This document shows positions 35,444 to 44,799 of a DNA stretch of 64,000 bases, one piece after another. Made by a program: the position numbers and the translations under genes. How positions within the stretch are numbered: the first letter of the stretch is position 1; each line of letters begins with the position of its first letter. Below the pieces are notes generated by a model that did no database searches, had not been told where the DNA came from, and was given only the letters and a program-made list of their open reading frames with translations. Source of the stretch: Alphaproteobacteria bacterium. Lineage in GTDB: Bacteria > Pseudomonadota > Alphaproteobacteria > Micavibrionales > Micavibrionaceae. Where the stretch lies: the NCBI GenBank assembly GCA_021776025.1, contig JAJFGR010000012.1, forward strand, positions 310,001 through 374,000, read 5' to 3'.

Positions 35444-35953
35444 ATGCTCGATATTCTTTCAATCCTTTGCCTGCCTGCCGCGCTGACACTTATCGCGGTC
35501 CTCATTGTGATTGATCTGCAGGTGCGGCTGCTGCCAAATATTCTAGTTTTGGGATTGGCAATGGCGGGATTTGCGTTTCATGTCAGCACTTTATTTTACT
35601 ATGGCGGGGTTCAAGATTTAGCGCTGGGGGGCTTTATTGGCGCGGGGACGCTGTACTTGATTCGGCTGGTCGGGAATTTCTTTTATAAAACAGAAACTTT
35701 GGGGTTGGGGGATATCAAGCTGATGGCCGCGGGCGGGCTGTGGCTGGGGCCGTATTATATCCTGATTGCGCTCATCGCCGGGGCTGTTGCGGGCCTCGTT
35801 CATGGCGGAGTTTTAATTGGTCAGAATTGGCTATCAACAAAAAAAATGGGCCCAATTTCGACATTTTCCCTGCCGGCTGGGCCGGGATTTGCGTTCGGCC
35901 TGCTGATCGCTGCTCTTGCAAAATTATGGGGTTTACCGCATCTTGCCTTTTAG
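35444..35953 (+). CDS. Prepilin peptidase (A24 family, methylase-less)
   Basis: 169-residue membrane aspartyl protease that cuts prepilin leaders. It has about six hydrophobic segments, the first catalytic Asp24 in IDLQVRLLPN and the second Asp90 in GLGDIKLMA (the GxGD motif). The N-terminal methyltransferase domain of PilD-type enzymes is absent, as in CpaA and the IncI PilU. It is divergent from the pilus operon and its stop codon directly abuts the next ATG (caiB-like), so it heads a rightward housekeeping operon. It is the natural processing enzyme for the two pilin-like proteins. Confidence 0.9.
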   Translation: MLDILSILCLPAALTLIAVLIVIDLQVRLLPNILVLGLAMAGFAFHVSTLFYYGGVQDLALGGFIGAGTLYLIRLVGNFFYKTETLGLGDIKLMAAGGLWLGPYYILIALIAGAVAGLVHGGVLIGQNWLSTKKMGPISTFSLPAGPGFAFGLLIAALAKLWGLPHLAF

Positions 35954-37189
35954 ATGACAAAAGCTCTCGAAAATATCCGTGTTTTAGATTTGTCCCGCAT
36001 TCTCGCCGGGCCTTTTTGTACGCAAATGCTTGGCGATCTCGGCGCGGAAATTCTGAAAGTCGAAAAACCGGGCACAGGTGATGACACGCGCAGTTGGGGA
36101 CCGCCTTTTATTAAAGACGCCGAGGGGAATGAAATATCCGAAAGTGCCTATTACCTTTCGTGCAACCGTAACAAGAAATCCATCGCCATTGATATTCGCT
36201 CACCTCAGGGGCAGGAGATACTTCGCAAGCTGATTGCGAAGTCTGATGTGGTGATTGAAAATTTTAAAGTTGGGGGCCTGAAAAAATACGGTCTTTCCTA
36301 TAACGACTTAAAAGAAGAGCACCCACACCTTATATACTGTTCGATCTCGGGCTTTGGGCAGAATGGGCCGTTGGCTAGTGAGCCGGGATACGATTTTCTG
36401 GCGCAGGCTATGGCGGGGTTGATGGCTTGCACGGGCGAGCCGGGCGAACAACCGATGAAAGTGGGCGTGGCGCTCAGCGATATTATTACAGGGCTGAACG
36501 CCGCGGTCGGGATTCTGGCGGCGCTCAACCACCGCAACGAAACCGGCAAGGGGCAACATATTGATTTGGCGCTTACTGATTGCACGCTGGCGAGCCTTAC
36601 GAACATTGCACAATATTATTTGACGTCGGGCAATCCTGCACCAAGACAAGGGAATGCCCATTCAACGATTGTGCCTTATCAAGCTTTTGAAGCGAAAGAT
36701 GGGCACGTGATTCTTGCTGTTGGAAATAACGACCAGTTCGCACGATTTGCAAAGTTTGTTGGTAAAAGCGAATGGGCGGAAGATGAACGTTTTGCGCGCA
36801 ATGCCGGGCGGGTGAATAACCGCGAGGTGCTTACCCCGATGATAAAAGACGTGATCGCGCAGGAAACGATCGCCTACTGGATTGAGGGGCTGCATGGCGT
36901 TGATGTGCCTTGCGGACCGGTGAATACCATGGATAAGGTGTTTGAGATGGAACAAATTCAGGCGCGAGAGATGGAAATTGAGATGGATCATGCGTTGGCG
37001 CCTAAGCCCGTACACTTGGTTGGCAGCCCGCTTAAACTCTCGGAAACGCCCGTATCTTATAACGAAGCGCCGCCAACTTGCGGGCAGCATACAGAGCAAA
37101 TTTTAGAAAAACTGCTTGATTTAAGCGGTGAAGAAATTACACAGCTAAAAGAAAAAGGAATTGTGGATGCGCCATCTACTGGGGATTGA
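35954..37189 (+). CDS. CaiB/BaiF family (class III) CoA-transferase
   Basis: 411 residues with the class III fold: LDLSRILAGPFCTQMLGDLGA near the N-terminus, NRNKKSIAIDIRSP near 75, SGFGQNGP near 135 and the nucleophile Asp in GVALSDIITG. It moves CoA between carboxylic acids via an aspartyl-CoA intermediate. The substrates (succinyl/formyl/mesaconyl-CoA and others in the family) cannot be told. It starts right after the prepilin peptidase stop and its end overlaps pyrB. Confidence 0.93.
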   Translation: MTKALENIRVLDLSRILAGPFCTQMLGDLGAEILKVEKPGTGDDTRSWGPPFIKDAEGNEISESAYYLSCNRNKKSIAIDIRSPQGQEILRKLIAKSDVVIENFKVGGLKKYGLSYNDLKEEHPHLIYCSISGFGQNGPLASEPGYDFLAQAMAGLMACTGEPGEQPMKVGVALSDIITGLNAAVGILAALNHRNETGKGQHIDLALTDCTLASLTNIAQYYLTSGNPAPRQGNAHSTIVPYQAFEAKDGHVILAVGNNDQFARFAKFVGKSEWAEDERFARNAGRVNNREVLTPMIKDVIAQETIAYWIEGLHGVDVPCGPVNTMDKVFEMEQIQAREMEIEMDHALAPKPVHLVGSPLKLSETPVSYNEAPPTCGQHTEQILEKLLDLSGEEITQLKEKGIVDAPSTGD

Positions 37190-38075
37190 TGAGCTTGATG
37201 CCGACCAGATTGGTGAAATTCTGGAACGGGCGGATTATTATTCCCGCGCTTTGCGCGATGGAAAATGGGACCACAACCACCTCGCCGATAAAATTATCTT
37301 CCATTTGTTTTTTGAACATTCAACGCGGACGCTGACATCATTTGAAGTGGCGGCGAAACGTTTGGGCGCGCGGGTGGTGAATTGGAACCCGCAGACAAGC
37401 TCGCTGTCCAAAGGTGAAAACTTTACCGATACAATTGATACGCTCTGCGCAATGCACCCTGATGGGATTGTGATGCGCCATGCCGATTACGGCGCGCCGA
37501 ATTTTGTTGCTGCGCGCAGCACCTGCCCGGTAATTAATGGCGGGGATAGCTGGCGCGAACATCCGACGCAGGCGCTCTTAGACGCGATGACGATGAAGGA
37601 GCATTTCGGTAAAATTGAGGGTTTGAATGTGACGATTGTCGGTGACATCGCGCATAGCCGCGTGGCCGGATCGAACATGCAATTGCTGTGCAAGATGGGA
37701 GCGCATGTGCGGGTGGTGGCGCCGCCGGTATTGATGCCGGAAGAGCTGCCGTTTAAAGAAATCGAAGCGCATGAGAATTTGGCCGATGGCATCAAGGGCG
37801 CGGATGTGGTGATGACATTGCGCCTGCAAAAAGAGCGGATGGACAGCGCGCTGATATCCTCAGACGCGGCGTATTATAATGAGTTCGGCCTAACGCTGGA
37901 AATTTTGGATAAGCATGCCAAAGGCGCGATGGTGATGGACCCGGGGCCATTGGTGCGCGGTGTGCAGATGGAAGACAGTCTGGCGGAGGACAAGAGCCGG
38001 AGCTTGATTTTGAAGCAAGTGGCGAATGGGATACCAACGCGCATGGCTGTGCTTGATTTGGTGTTGGGTGGATGA
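37167..38075 (+). CDS. pyrB: Aspartate carbamoyltransferase catalytic subunit
   Basis: Joins carbamoyl phosphate and aspartate in pyrimidine synthesis. 302 residues with the carbamoyl phosphate motif FFEHSTRTLTSFE (Ser52-Thr55), the HPTQALLDA block near 133 and TLRLQKER near 210. ATG 37167 is preferred over an in-frame TTG six bases earlier. It overlaps the CoA-transferase gene by 23 bp. The dihydroorotase gene pyrC, which often follows pyrB in alphaproteobacteria, is missing; plsY begins within the pyrB stop region. Confidence 0.96.
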   Translation: MRHLLGIDELDADQIGEILERADYYSRALRDGKWDHNHLADKIIFHLFFEHSTRTLTSFEVAAKRLGARVVNWNPQTSSLSKGENFTDTIDTLCAMHPDGIVMRHADYGAPNFVAARSTCPVINGGDSWREHPTQALLDAMTMKEHFGKIEGLNVTIVGDIAHSRVAGSNMQLLCKMGAHVRVVAPPVLMPEELPFKEIEAHENLADGIKGADVVMTLRLQKERMDSALISSDAAYYNEFGLTLEILDKHAKGAMVMDPGPLVRGVQMEDSLAEDKSRSLILKQVANGIPTRMAVLDLVLGG

Positions 38076-38734
38076 TGGACTTCATTATATCTATCGTTGT
38101 CGCATACTTAATTGGCTCTATTCCTGTGGGATTTATCCTTTCCAAGTTTGCCGGGCATGGAGATATTCGAAAAATCGGTTCAGGCAATACTGGCGCCACC
38201 AACGTTCTGCGTACTGGCAATAAAACTCTGGCATTTATTACGTTATTGTTGGACGCTTCTAAAGGTGCTGTTGCAATTTTTCTATATCTACACTTTTTTG
38301 CTTCAACACCACCCCCGGGCTTCGAACATGATTATCAACCTATAAATGACCTCAACACAATGAATGTAGGCTTCTTCGCTATCCTGGGGCACTGCTCCCC
38401 TGTCTGGCTGAAGTTCAAAGGTGGGAAAGGTGTGGCGACGACGTTTGGGGTTTTGTTTGCCGCTGTACCGTGGGCGGGGTTTATTGCCGCGGTGACTTGG
38501 GGGATTGTCGCCGGGTTTTCTAGATACTCTTCTTTATCCGCTTTATCTGCCGTTGCGATTGCCCCGCTAGTGGCTTTTATCTATTACGGGGCGATGCCCG
38601 CGCTTATCACTGTGCTGATTGCCGCGCTCGTGTTCTGGCGGCACAAAGATAATATCAAGCGCCTGATGGCCGGGACAGAGCCAAAGATCGGCGCGAAGAA
38701 AGATGCGAATGAACCAGCCGCTGAAACAGAGTAA
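38072..38734 (+). CDS. plsY: Acyl-phosphate:glycerol-3-phosphate acyltransferase
   Basis: Inner-membrane enzyme making lysophosphatidic acid from acyl phosphate and glycerol 3-phosphate, the first step of phospholipid synthesis. 220 residues, five or more helices, motif 1 IGSGNTGATNVLRTG (about 35-49) and motif 2 GHCSPVWLKFKGGKGVAT (about 106-123). The usual GHxFP is GHCSP here. A segment between helices (FASTPPPGFEHDYQPINDL) is longer than in E. coli PlsY. It overlaps pyrB by 4 bp and dprA by 32 bp. Confidence 0.95.
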   Translation: MMDFIISIVVAYLIGSIPVGFILSKFAGHGDIRKIGSGNTGATNVLRTGNKTLAFITLLLDASKGAVAIFLYLHFFASTPPPGFEHDYQPINDLNTMNVGFFAILGHCSPVWLKFKGGKGVATTFGVLFAAVPWAGFIAAVTWGIVAGFSRYSSLSALSAVAIAPLVAFIYYGAMPALITVLIAALVFWRHKDNIKRLMAGTEPKIGAKKDANEPAAETE

Positions 38735-39848
38735 AGCGCTCTCAGAGCAAGAGAAGCTGGGCTGGCTGCGCCTGAGCCGGACGGAGAATGTCGGGCCGAT
38801 TACATTTTATCGATTGGTGGAGCGTTATGGCAGCGTGGGGGAAGCTTTAGAGGCTTTGCCGGATCTGTCAAAGCGTGGTGGACGTTCGAAGCCGCTCAAA
38901 GCTCCGGATGAAAGCTCTGTTCAACGGGAATATGACGCGCTGCGCGAAATGGGCGGGGAGATTGTCACAGCCGCTTGCGATGCCTACCCCATCGCCCTTG
39001 GTGCGACAGACGATGCGCCGCCGATCCTCAGCACTTTCGGTGACATTAAAATTGCGAATAAAAACGTGATTGCGATTGTTGGCGCGCGCAATGCGTCACT
39101 GAACGGACGGAAATTTGCGGAGCGTTTGGCGCGGGAGCTTGGCGGGTGTGAGCAGACCGTTGTTTCTGGATTGGCGAGGGGAATTGATACGGCGGCGCAT
39201 AAAGGTTCGCTATCCAGCGGTACGATTGCGGTTGTTGCAGGCGGGATTGATGTGGTTTACCCGCAAGAAAATACGGCTTTATTTGAGCAGATTAAAGAGA
39301 GCGGTTTGGTTATCGCGGAAAGTCCGCTCGGCGTTTCTCCGGTGGCGCGGCATTTCCCGAAGCGCAACCGGATTGTTTCAGGCCTGTCGCGGGCATGCGT
39401 TGTTGTAGAAGCGACAATGCGGAGCGGCTCGCTCATTACTGCGCGGATGGCGGGGGAACAAGGGCGCGATGTGATGGCCGTGCCGGGGCATCCGCTCGAC
39501 CCGCGCGCGCAAGGGCCGAACCATTTGATCCGTGAAGGCGCTACATTAATTCGCAACGCCGATGATATTTTGGAGATCATTCGTGGCTTCTCCGGCAATG
39601 CTTTGCGCGAGCCTTTGAAGCCTATCCAGAGCTTCACAGCCGCGCCCGCGAATGACGAAGATGTGCCGCAAAATGCGCAAGAAACCGTATTAGAGAATTT
39701 ATTCTTTACACCTATAGCGCTTGACGAATTGATCCGATCCTGTCATTTAACGATTCCTGTATTGCAGAGTGTGCTGCTCGAATTAGAGTTGGCGGGACGC
39801 ATAAAAAGAGAAGCTGGGGGGCGCATTGCCTTGTTAGCAGATGACTGA
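38703..39848 (+). CDS. dprA: DNA-processing protein DprA
   Basis: Loads RecA on incoming single-stranded DNA in natural transformation; the gene is also common in bacteria not known to be competent. 381 residues: N-terminal SAM-like part, Rossmann-fold DprA domain with AIVGARNASLNG (about 123-134), VSGLARGIDTAAH (about 152-164), FPKRNRIVSGLS (about 217-228) and SGSLITARMA, then a C-terminal winged-helix domain from about 325. ATG 38703 (or 38709). It lies in one operon with a prepilin peptidase gene, which is suggestive, though dprA-topA adjacency is itself common. Confidence 0.95.
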   Translation: MRMNQPLKQSKALSEQEKLGWLRLSRTENVGPITFYRLVERYGSVGEALEALPDLSKRGGRSKPLKAPDESSVQREYDALREMGGEIVTAACDAYPIALGATDDAPPILSTFGDIKIANKNVIAIVGARNASLNGRKFAERLARELGGCEQTVVSGLARGIDTAAHKGSLSSGTIAVVAGGIDVVYPQENTALFEQIKESGLVIAESPLGVSPVARHFPKRNRIVSGLSRACVVVEATMRSGSLITARMAGEQGRDVMAVPGHPLDPRAQGPNHLIREGATLIRNADDILEIIRGFSGNALREPLKPIQSFTAAPANDEDVPQNAQETVLENLFFTPIALDELIRSCHLTIPVLQSVLLELELAGRIKREAGGRIALLADD

Positions 39849-39867
39849 TATTTAAGGAATTTTACGC

Positions 39868-42444
39868 TTGAGCGCACCCAATCTTGTTATTGTCGAATCA
39901 CCGGCGAAAGCCAAAACGATCGAGAAATATCTCGGCAGCGAGTATACCGTGCTGGCGTCATTCGGCCATGTTCGTGACCTTATTAATAAGGACGGATCGG
40001 TTTTGCCCGATGAAGATTTCGCGATGAAATGGCAGCTGGGGGAGCGGTCTGCCAAGCATATCAGCGATATTAAAAAGGCTGTTAAGAAAGCCGATGCTGT
40101 GTGGCTGGCGCCTGACCCCGACCGCGAAGGAGAAGCGATTGCGTGGCATGTTCAGGAGATTTTGAAAGAAGATAAGCTGCTTGAAGGCAAGCAAGTTCAC
40201 CGCGTAACTTTTAACGAGATTACCAAGGCCGCCGTGCAGGAAGCTTTTACGCATGCGCGCGGATTAGACCAGCCGCTTATTAATGCGTATCTGGCACGCC
40301 GGGCTTTGGATTATCTGGTTGGGTTTAACCTGTCTCCTGTTTTATGGCGGAAATTGCCGGGATCGCGAAGTGCGGGGCGGGTGCAATCGGTTGCCTTGCG
40401 TCTTATATGTGAGCGGGAAGCCGAGATTGAGATTTTCAAACCGCAGGAATATTGGTCAATTGAAGCGAAGCTTCATACTGCCGAGGGCGCTCCTTTCGTT
40501 GCGCGCCTCACGAATTTGGCGGGGAACAAGCTCGGCAAGATGGATATTGGCGATGAGGCCGCGGCGATCAAAGCGGTTGAGCGGATTAACAATAAGAGCC
40601 TGTCGATTCAAAAGATCGAGAAGAAACAGGTTCGCCGTAATCCTTCACCGCCGTTTATTACTTCCTCTTTGCAGATGGAAGCGTCGCGTAAATTGGGGAT
40701 GAGTGCCTCGCAAGCCATGCGCACGGCGCAAAGTCTATATGAAGCAGGCTTGATTACTTATATGAGAACGGACGGGACAACGCTTTCCGAGGACGCTGTT
40801 TCTCAGGCCCGCAGCGTGATTAAAAGCGAGTATGGCGATAAATACCTGCCCGATGTGCAGCGGCTTTATAAGTCAAAAGCTAAGAATGCTCAGGAAGCGC
40901 ACGAAGCGATTCGTCCAACGGATCTATCGAAGATACCCGGAAAATCCGGAGCGTCGATGGGTGATGAAAAAGAACGCCGCCTGTATGAGCTGATCTGGAA
41001 ACGGACCATGGCTTCGCAGATGGAAAATGCGGTTATGGACCAAATGAAGGTTGATGTTTCCGATGGAACGGATGATGTTATTTTACGCGCAAACGGCTCT
41101 GTTGTTACGTTTGACGGGTTTTTAACGCTGTATCAGGAAAGCACAGATGACGCAGATAGCGACAATGACGCGGATAAAAAAGATGACAAAGACCGCCGTT
41201 TACCGCCGATGAATGAGGGTGAAAACACCAAGCTGATTGACGTTACACCGGACCAACATTTCACGCAGCCGCCGCCGCGCTATTCTGAGGCTACGCTGGT
41301 TAAAGCGATGGAAGAGATGGGCATTGGCCGACCGTCGACCTATGCCTCTATCATGCAAGTTTTACGAGATCGTAATTATGTGGAGATGAATGCTCGTAGG
41401 TTTGTGCCACAAGATCGTGGCCGCGTGGTGACGACTTTTCTGGCGAAATTTTTTACTAAATATGTCGATTATGATTTCACGGCCAATTTGGAAGAAGAGC
41501 TCGATGCAATTGCAAGCGGCAATGCCGAGTGGAAAGACTCTCTGCGCGACTTCTGGGTTGATTTTAAAGCCGCCGTCGATGAAACCAAAGAGCTGACCAT
41601 TACGGAAGTGATTGATTATCTGGATGCGGATCTTGGCCCTCACTTCTTCCCCGGCGGCGATGAAGCCCGCAAATGTGGCGCCTGTAAAGATACACATGGC
41701 GATGGGCGGCTAGGCTTAAAGCTTGGTAAATTCGGTGCGTTTATTGGGTGTTCGAATTATTCAGAATGTAAATTTACGAAGCCTCTGGTTGTACCCGATG
41801 GGGAAGAAGATGCCGATCTGGCGGCGCTGGCCAATGAGCCAAAAGCTTTGGGTACGGAACCGGGAACGGGGCGTACCATTTCTTTGCGCCGCGGCCCGTA
41901 TGGCCCGTATGTACAGATTGACCCGGCGCCGGAAAGTGCACCGGATATGGGACCTTACGAAGCTGAGATGAAAGTTTGGGAAGAAGCCAAGAAAGCCGCC
42001 AAAGCCGAGGGGAAGAAAGGGCCGAAGAAGCCGAAGAAACCCACGGTGCCGAAACCAAAGCGTCAGGGGCTGCCGAAAGGCATGGCCGTTGGCGATGTGG
42101 ATTTGGAAGCCGCTTTGGGTCTGCTTGCCCTGCCACGGGAAGTGGGAACGCACCCTGAAACAGGGTTATTGATTGAGGCCGGCATTGGCCGCTTTGGTCC
42201 GTTTGTAAAGCATGACGGGAAATTCACATCGATTCCGAAAGATGATGATGTGATGAGCATTGGTATGAACCGCGCGGTGGATATTATAGCAGCGAAGATG
42301 GAACGTGATGCGGCGAAGGCAGCGGCAAAAGAAGCCTCTAAGAATTCCGGGGGCGAAGAGCCGAAAAAAGCGCCGGCGAAGAAAAAGAAGGCCAAGAAAA
42401 AAACCACTAAAAAGAAAACGGCTGCGAAAAAGAAAAGCGCCTAA
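39868..42444 (+). CDS. topA: DNA topoisomerase I
   Basis: Relaxes negative supercoils by single-strand cleavage. 858 residues: Toprim domain with VIVESPAKAKTIEKYLG (7-23) and DPDREGEAIAWH (83-94), the active-site Tyr298 in LITYMRTDG, and the cap domains. A C-terminal zinc-finger region has CGACKDTHGDG and GCSNYSECKF; two further topo C-terminal repeats follow (RRGPYGPYVQ; GRFGPFVKH). The last 26 residues are nearly all Lys and Ala. The start is TTG 39868 with AAGGA nine bases upstream, since no ATG fits the conserved N-terminus. Confidence 0.97.
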   Translation: MSAPNLVIVESPAKAKTIEKYLGSEYTVLASFGHVRDLINKDGSVLPDEDFAMKWQLGERSAKHISDIKKAVKKADAVWLAPDPDREGEAIAWHVQEILKEDKLLEGKQVHRVTFNEITKAAVQEAFTHARGLDQPLINAYLARRALDYLVGFNLSPVLWRKLPGSRSAGRVQSVALRLICEREAEIEIFKPQEYWSIEAKLHTAEGAPFVARLTNLAGNKLGKMDIGDEAAAIKAVERINNKSLSIQKIEKKQVRRNPSPPFITSSLQMEASRKLGMSASQAMRTAQSLYEAGLITYMRTDGTTLSEDAVSQARSVIKSEYGDKYLPDVQRLYKSKAKNAQEAHEAIRPTDLSKIPGKSGASMGDEKERRLYELIWKRTMASQMENAVMDQMKVDVSDGTDDVILRANGSVVTFDGFLTLYQESTDDADSDNDADKKDDKDRRLPPMNEGENTKLIDVTPDQHFTQPPPRYSEATLVKAMEEMGIGRPSTYASIMQVLRDRNYVEMNARRFVPQDRGRVVTTFLAKFFTKYVDYDFTANLEEELDAIASGNAEWKDSLRDFWVDFKAAVDETKELTITEVIDYLDADLGPHFFPGGDEARKCGACKDTHGDGRLGLKLGKFGAFIGCSNYSECKFTKPLVVPDGEEDADLAALANEPKALGTEPGTGRTISLRRGPYGPYVQIDPAPESAPDMGPYEAEMKVWEEAKKAAKAEGKKGPKKPKKPTVPKPKRQGLPKGMAVGDVDLEAALGLLALPREVGTHPETGLLIEAGIGRFGPFVKHDGKFTSIPKDDDVMSIGMNRAVDIIAAKMERDAAKAAAKEASKNSGGEEPKKAPAKKKKAKKKTTKKKTAAKKKSA

Positions 42445-42447
42445 TTG

Positions 42448-44736
42448 ATGGCAACACTTAAACCCTCCGACATTCTCGATTACATACAAGCCTCCCCTAC
42501 GCCGCTGACGAAGCGGGAGATTGCCAACGCATTTCATGTGAAGGGCGGGGAAAACCGCATTATTCTTAAGCGTATTCTCAAAGACCTCGAAGTTGACGGC
42601 GTCGTGAGCAAACAGCCCGGCGGCGGGTATTGCGTGCCCGATGGGTTGCCCGGTGTGTGCGTGGTTGAAGTCACGGGGATATCCGTAGATGGGGAAATTC
42701 ATGCGCGGCCAACGGAGTGGAAAAGCGAGCTGCAAGGCGAAGCCCCGCTGATCGAGATTATGCCAGACAAGAAGCATTACGCGAAATTGAAAGAAGGCAG
42801 CCGAGCGCTGGTGCGGCTGCATAAAGTTTCGGCAGAGCTGTATGAAGCCAACATCATTAAGCCGCTGGACAGCGAACAGGGCCGCGTTCTTGGGTTGGTT
42901 GGATATAACAAGCATGGACCGATCCTGACGCCGACAGACAAGAAGGCGCGGTATGATTTTGCGATTAACCCGGGGGATATGAACGGCGCGAAAGAAGGCG
43001 ATTTAGCCGTGGGGGAAATTCAATCTTCGCGCGGCCTCAAACAAAAAAAAGTGCAGATTGTCGAAGTAATTGGCAAAAAAGGCGACCCGAAAGCGATTAG
43101 CATTATTTCAATGCACGAAGCGGGCCTCAGCGAAGAATGGCCGGAAGCCGTGTTGAAAGATGCGGAAGGGCTGAAGGTTCCTGATTTAAAGGGGCGAGAA
43201 GATTTACGCGATATTCCGCTGGTGACGGTTGATGGCGCCGATGCGCGTGATTTTGACGATGCTGTCTTTGCGGAAAAGCAAGATGACGGCGGATTTCATT
43301 TGATTGTTGCGATTGCCGATGTGGCGAATTATGTGCGCCATGGGTCTACGCTGGATGATGAAGCCGTGCGGCGCGGGAATTCGACATACTTCCCGGACCG
43401 GGTAGTGCCGATGTTGCCTGAAGCTTTGTCGAATGATTTGTGTTCGCTGCGCCCGAATGAGCCGCGCGCGTGTCTGGCGGTCCATATGTGGATTGATGAG
43501 CATGGTCAGCTGAAGAAATACAAATTTGTGCGCGGATTGATGCGCTCAGCGGCGCGGCTAACTTACGAGCAGGTTCAGGCTGCGCAAGACGGAATGACCG
43601 ATGATCTAACAGGGCCGTTGATGAGCGGCGTCATTAAGCCGCTGTATGAAGCTTATGATGTTTTGGATTCTGCGCGGTTGAAACGCGGGGCGCTCGACCT
43701 TGATCTGCCGGAAAAGCAGATCATGATTAATGATAAGAATGAGATGACGGGCGTGCAGATTCGCAAGCGGCTGGATGCGCATAAGCTGATCGAAGAATTT
43801 ATGATTTTGGCGAATGTGGCGGCGGCAAGTGCCTTGGAAGATAAAAGAGAACCGAAGCGCTTCCCGTGCGTTTACCGGATTCATGATCAGCCCAGCTCGG
43901 AGAAACTGGATAGTGTGCGAGAGTTTATCGAGAGCTTTGGGTTAAGCCTGCCGAAGGGAACCGTGAGCCAGCCGAGCCAGATTAACGGTATTTTGCGTCA
44001 AGCGGCGAAGCTGCCCTACTCCCACCTCATCTCGATGGTGATTTTGCGTTCACAGTCTCAAGCGGTGTACAGCGCACAGAATATCGGGCATTTCGGGCTG
44101 GCGTTGGCGAAATACGGGCATTTCACCTCGCCCATTCGCCGCTATGCGGATTTGCTGGTGCACCGGAGCCTGATTAGCGCCTATGGGCTTGGACCGGGCG
44201 GCATATCGAAGGCGGAGATTGCGCGGATTGATGAGCTGTGTGAGCATATCTCTACGACCGAGCGGAACTCGATGGTGGCGGAGCGCAGCGCGACTGACCG
44301 GTTTACGGCCGCCTATCTGTCCGAGCAAATCGGCGCGGAATTTACGGGGAAAATCAGCGGTGTGACGCGTTTTGGGTTATTCGTTAACCTTGATGAAAGC
44401 GGCGCGGACGGGCTTGTTCCGATGAAATCGATGGCAAATGATTTTTATATCCATGATGAGGAGCAGCATGCGCTGATTGGTCGGAAAAGCAGGCGGGTTT
44501 TCCGATTGGGCGCTCCTGTAACCGTGAGTCTGAAGGAAGCCGATGGTCTGACCGGCTCTACGGTACTGAATCTCTGCGGTGAGAGCGTCAATGGCGCCGA
44601 TATTCCGGGCATGGTGTTTAAGACGAAAAAGCGCGATTTTAGCCAGAAACCGGGAAATCGCGGCCCTAAAGGTAAGCCCAAACGCGGCAAAGGTCCGAAA
44701 AAAGGCAAAAAACCGGGTAAAAAGCACAGACGTTAA
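42448..44736 (+). CDS. rnr: Ribonuclease R
   Basis: 3'-5' exoribonuclease that degrades structured RNA. 762 residues: N-terminal winged helix (about 1-75), cold-shock domains, RNB catalytic domain with VDGADARDFDDAVF (about 265-278), an S1 domain (about 635-715; GKISGVTRFGLFVNLDESG) and a basic Lys/Gly/Pro tail. ATG 42448 is 3 bp after the topA stop. It ends the operon that starts with the prepilin peptidase. Confidence 0.96.
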   Translation: MATLKPSDILDYIQASPTPLTKREIANAFHVKGGENRIILKRILKDLEVDGVVSKQPGGGYCVPDGLPGVCVVEVTGISVDGEIHARPTEWKSELQGEAPLIEIMPDKKHYAKLKEGSRALVRLHKVSAELYEANIIKPLDSEQGRVLGLVGYNKHGPILTPTDKKARYDFAINPGDMNGAKEGDLAVGEIQSSRGLKQKKVQIVEVIGKKGDPKAISIISMHEAGLSEEWPEAVLKDAEGLKVPDLKGREDLRDIPLVTVDGADARDFDDAVFAEKQDDGGFHLIVAIADVANYVRHGSTLDDEAVRRGNSTYFPDRVVPMLPEALSNDLCSLRPNEPRACLAVHMWIDEHGQLKKYKFVRGLMRSAARLTYEQVQAAQDGMTDDLTGPLMSGVIKPLYEAYDVLDSARLKRGALDLDLPEKQIMINDKNEMTGVQIRKRLDAHKLIEEFMILANVAAASALEDKREPKRFPCVYRIHDQPSSEKLDSVREFIESFGLSLPKGTVSQPSQINGILRQAAKLPYSHLISMVILRSQSQAVYSAQNIGHFGLALAKYGHFTSPIRRYADLLVHRSLISAYGLGPGGISKAEIARIDELCEHISTTERNSMVAERSATDRFTAAYLSEQIGAEFTGKISGVTRFGLFVNLDESGADGLVPMKSMANDFYIHDEEQHALIGRKSRRVFRLGAPVTVSLKEADGLTGSTVLNLCGESVNGADIPGMVFKTKKRDFSQKPGNRGPKGKPKRGKGPKKGKKPGKKHRR

Positions 44737-44738
44737 GC

Positions 44739-44767
44739 TTGACATTTTTTGCGTAAAGCTGCATAAA
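44739..44767 (+). promoter_or_regulatory. Probable rpmG promoter
   Basis: TTGACA (44739-44744, perfect -35), 17-bp spacer, CATAAA (44762-44767), 32 bp before the rpmG ATG. AGGAG sits 7 bases before that ATG. Confidence 0.55.
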
Positions 44768-44799
44768 CGCGTCTTAATTTAAGAATTCAGGAGTTAGAG

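Noticed and set aside
42166-42915. Open frame of 249 codons antisense to the topA-rnr junction
   Set aside because: Its Arg/Phe-rich composition mirrors the Lys-rich tail of TopA on the other strand; no family features.
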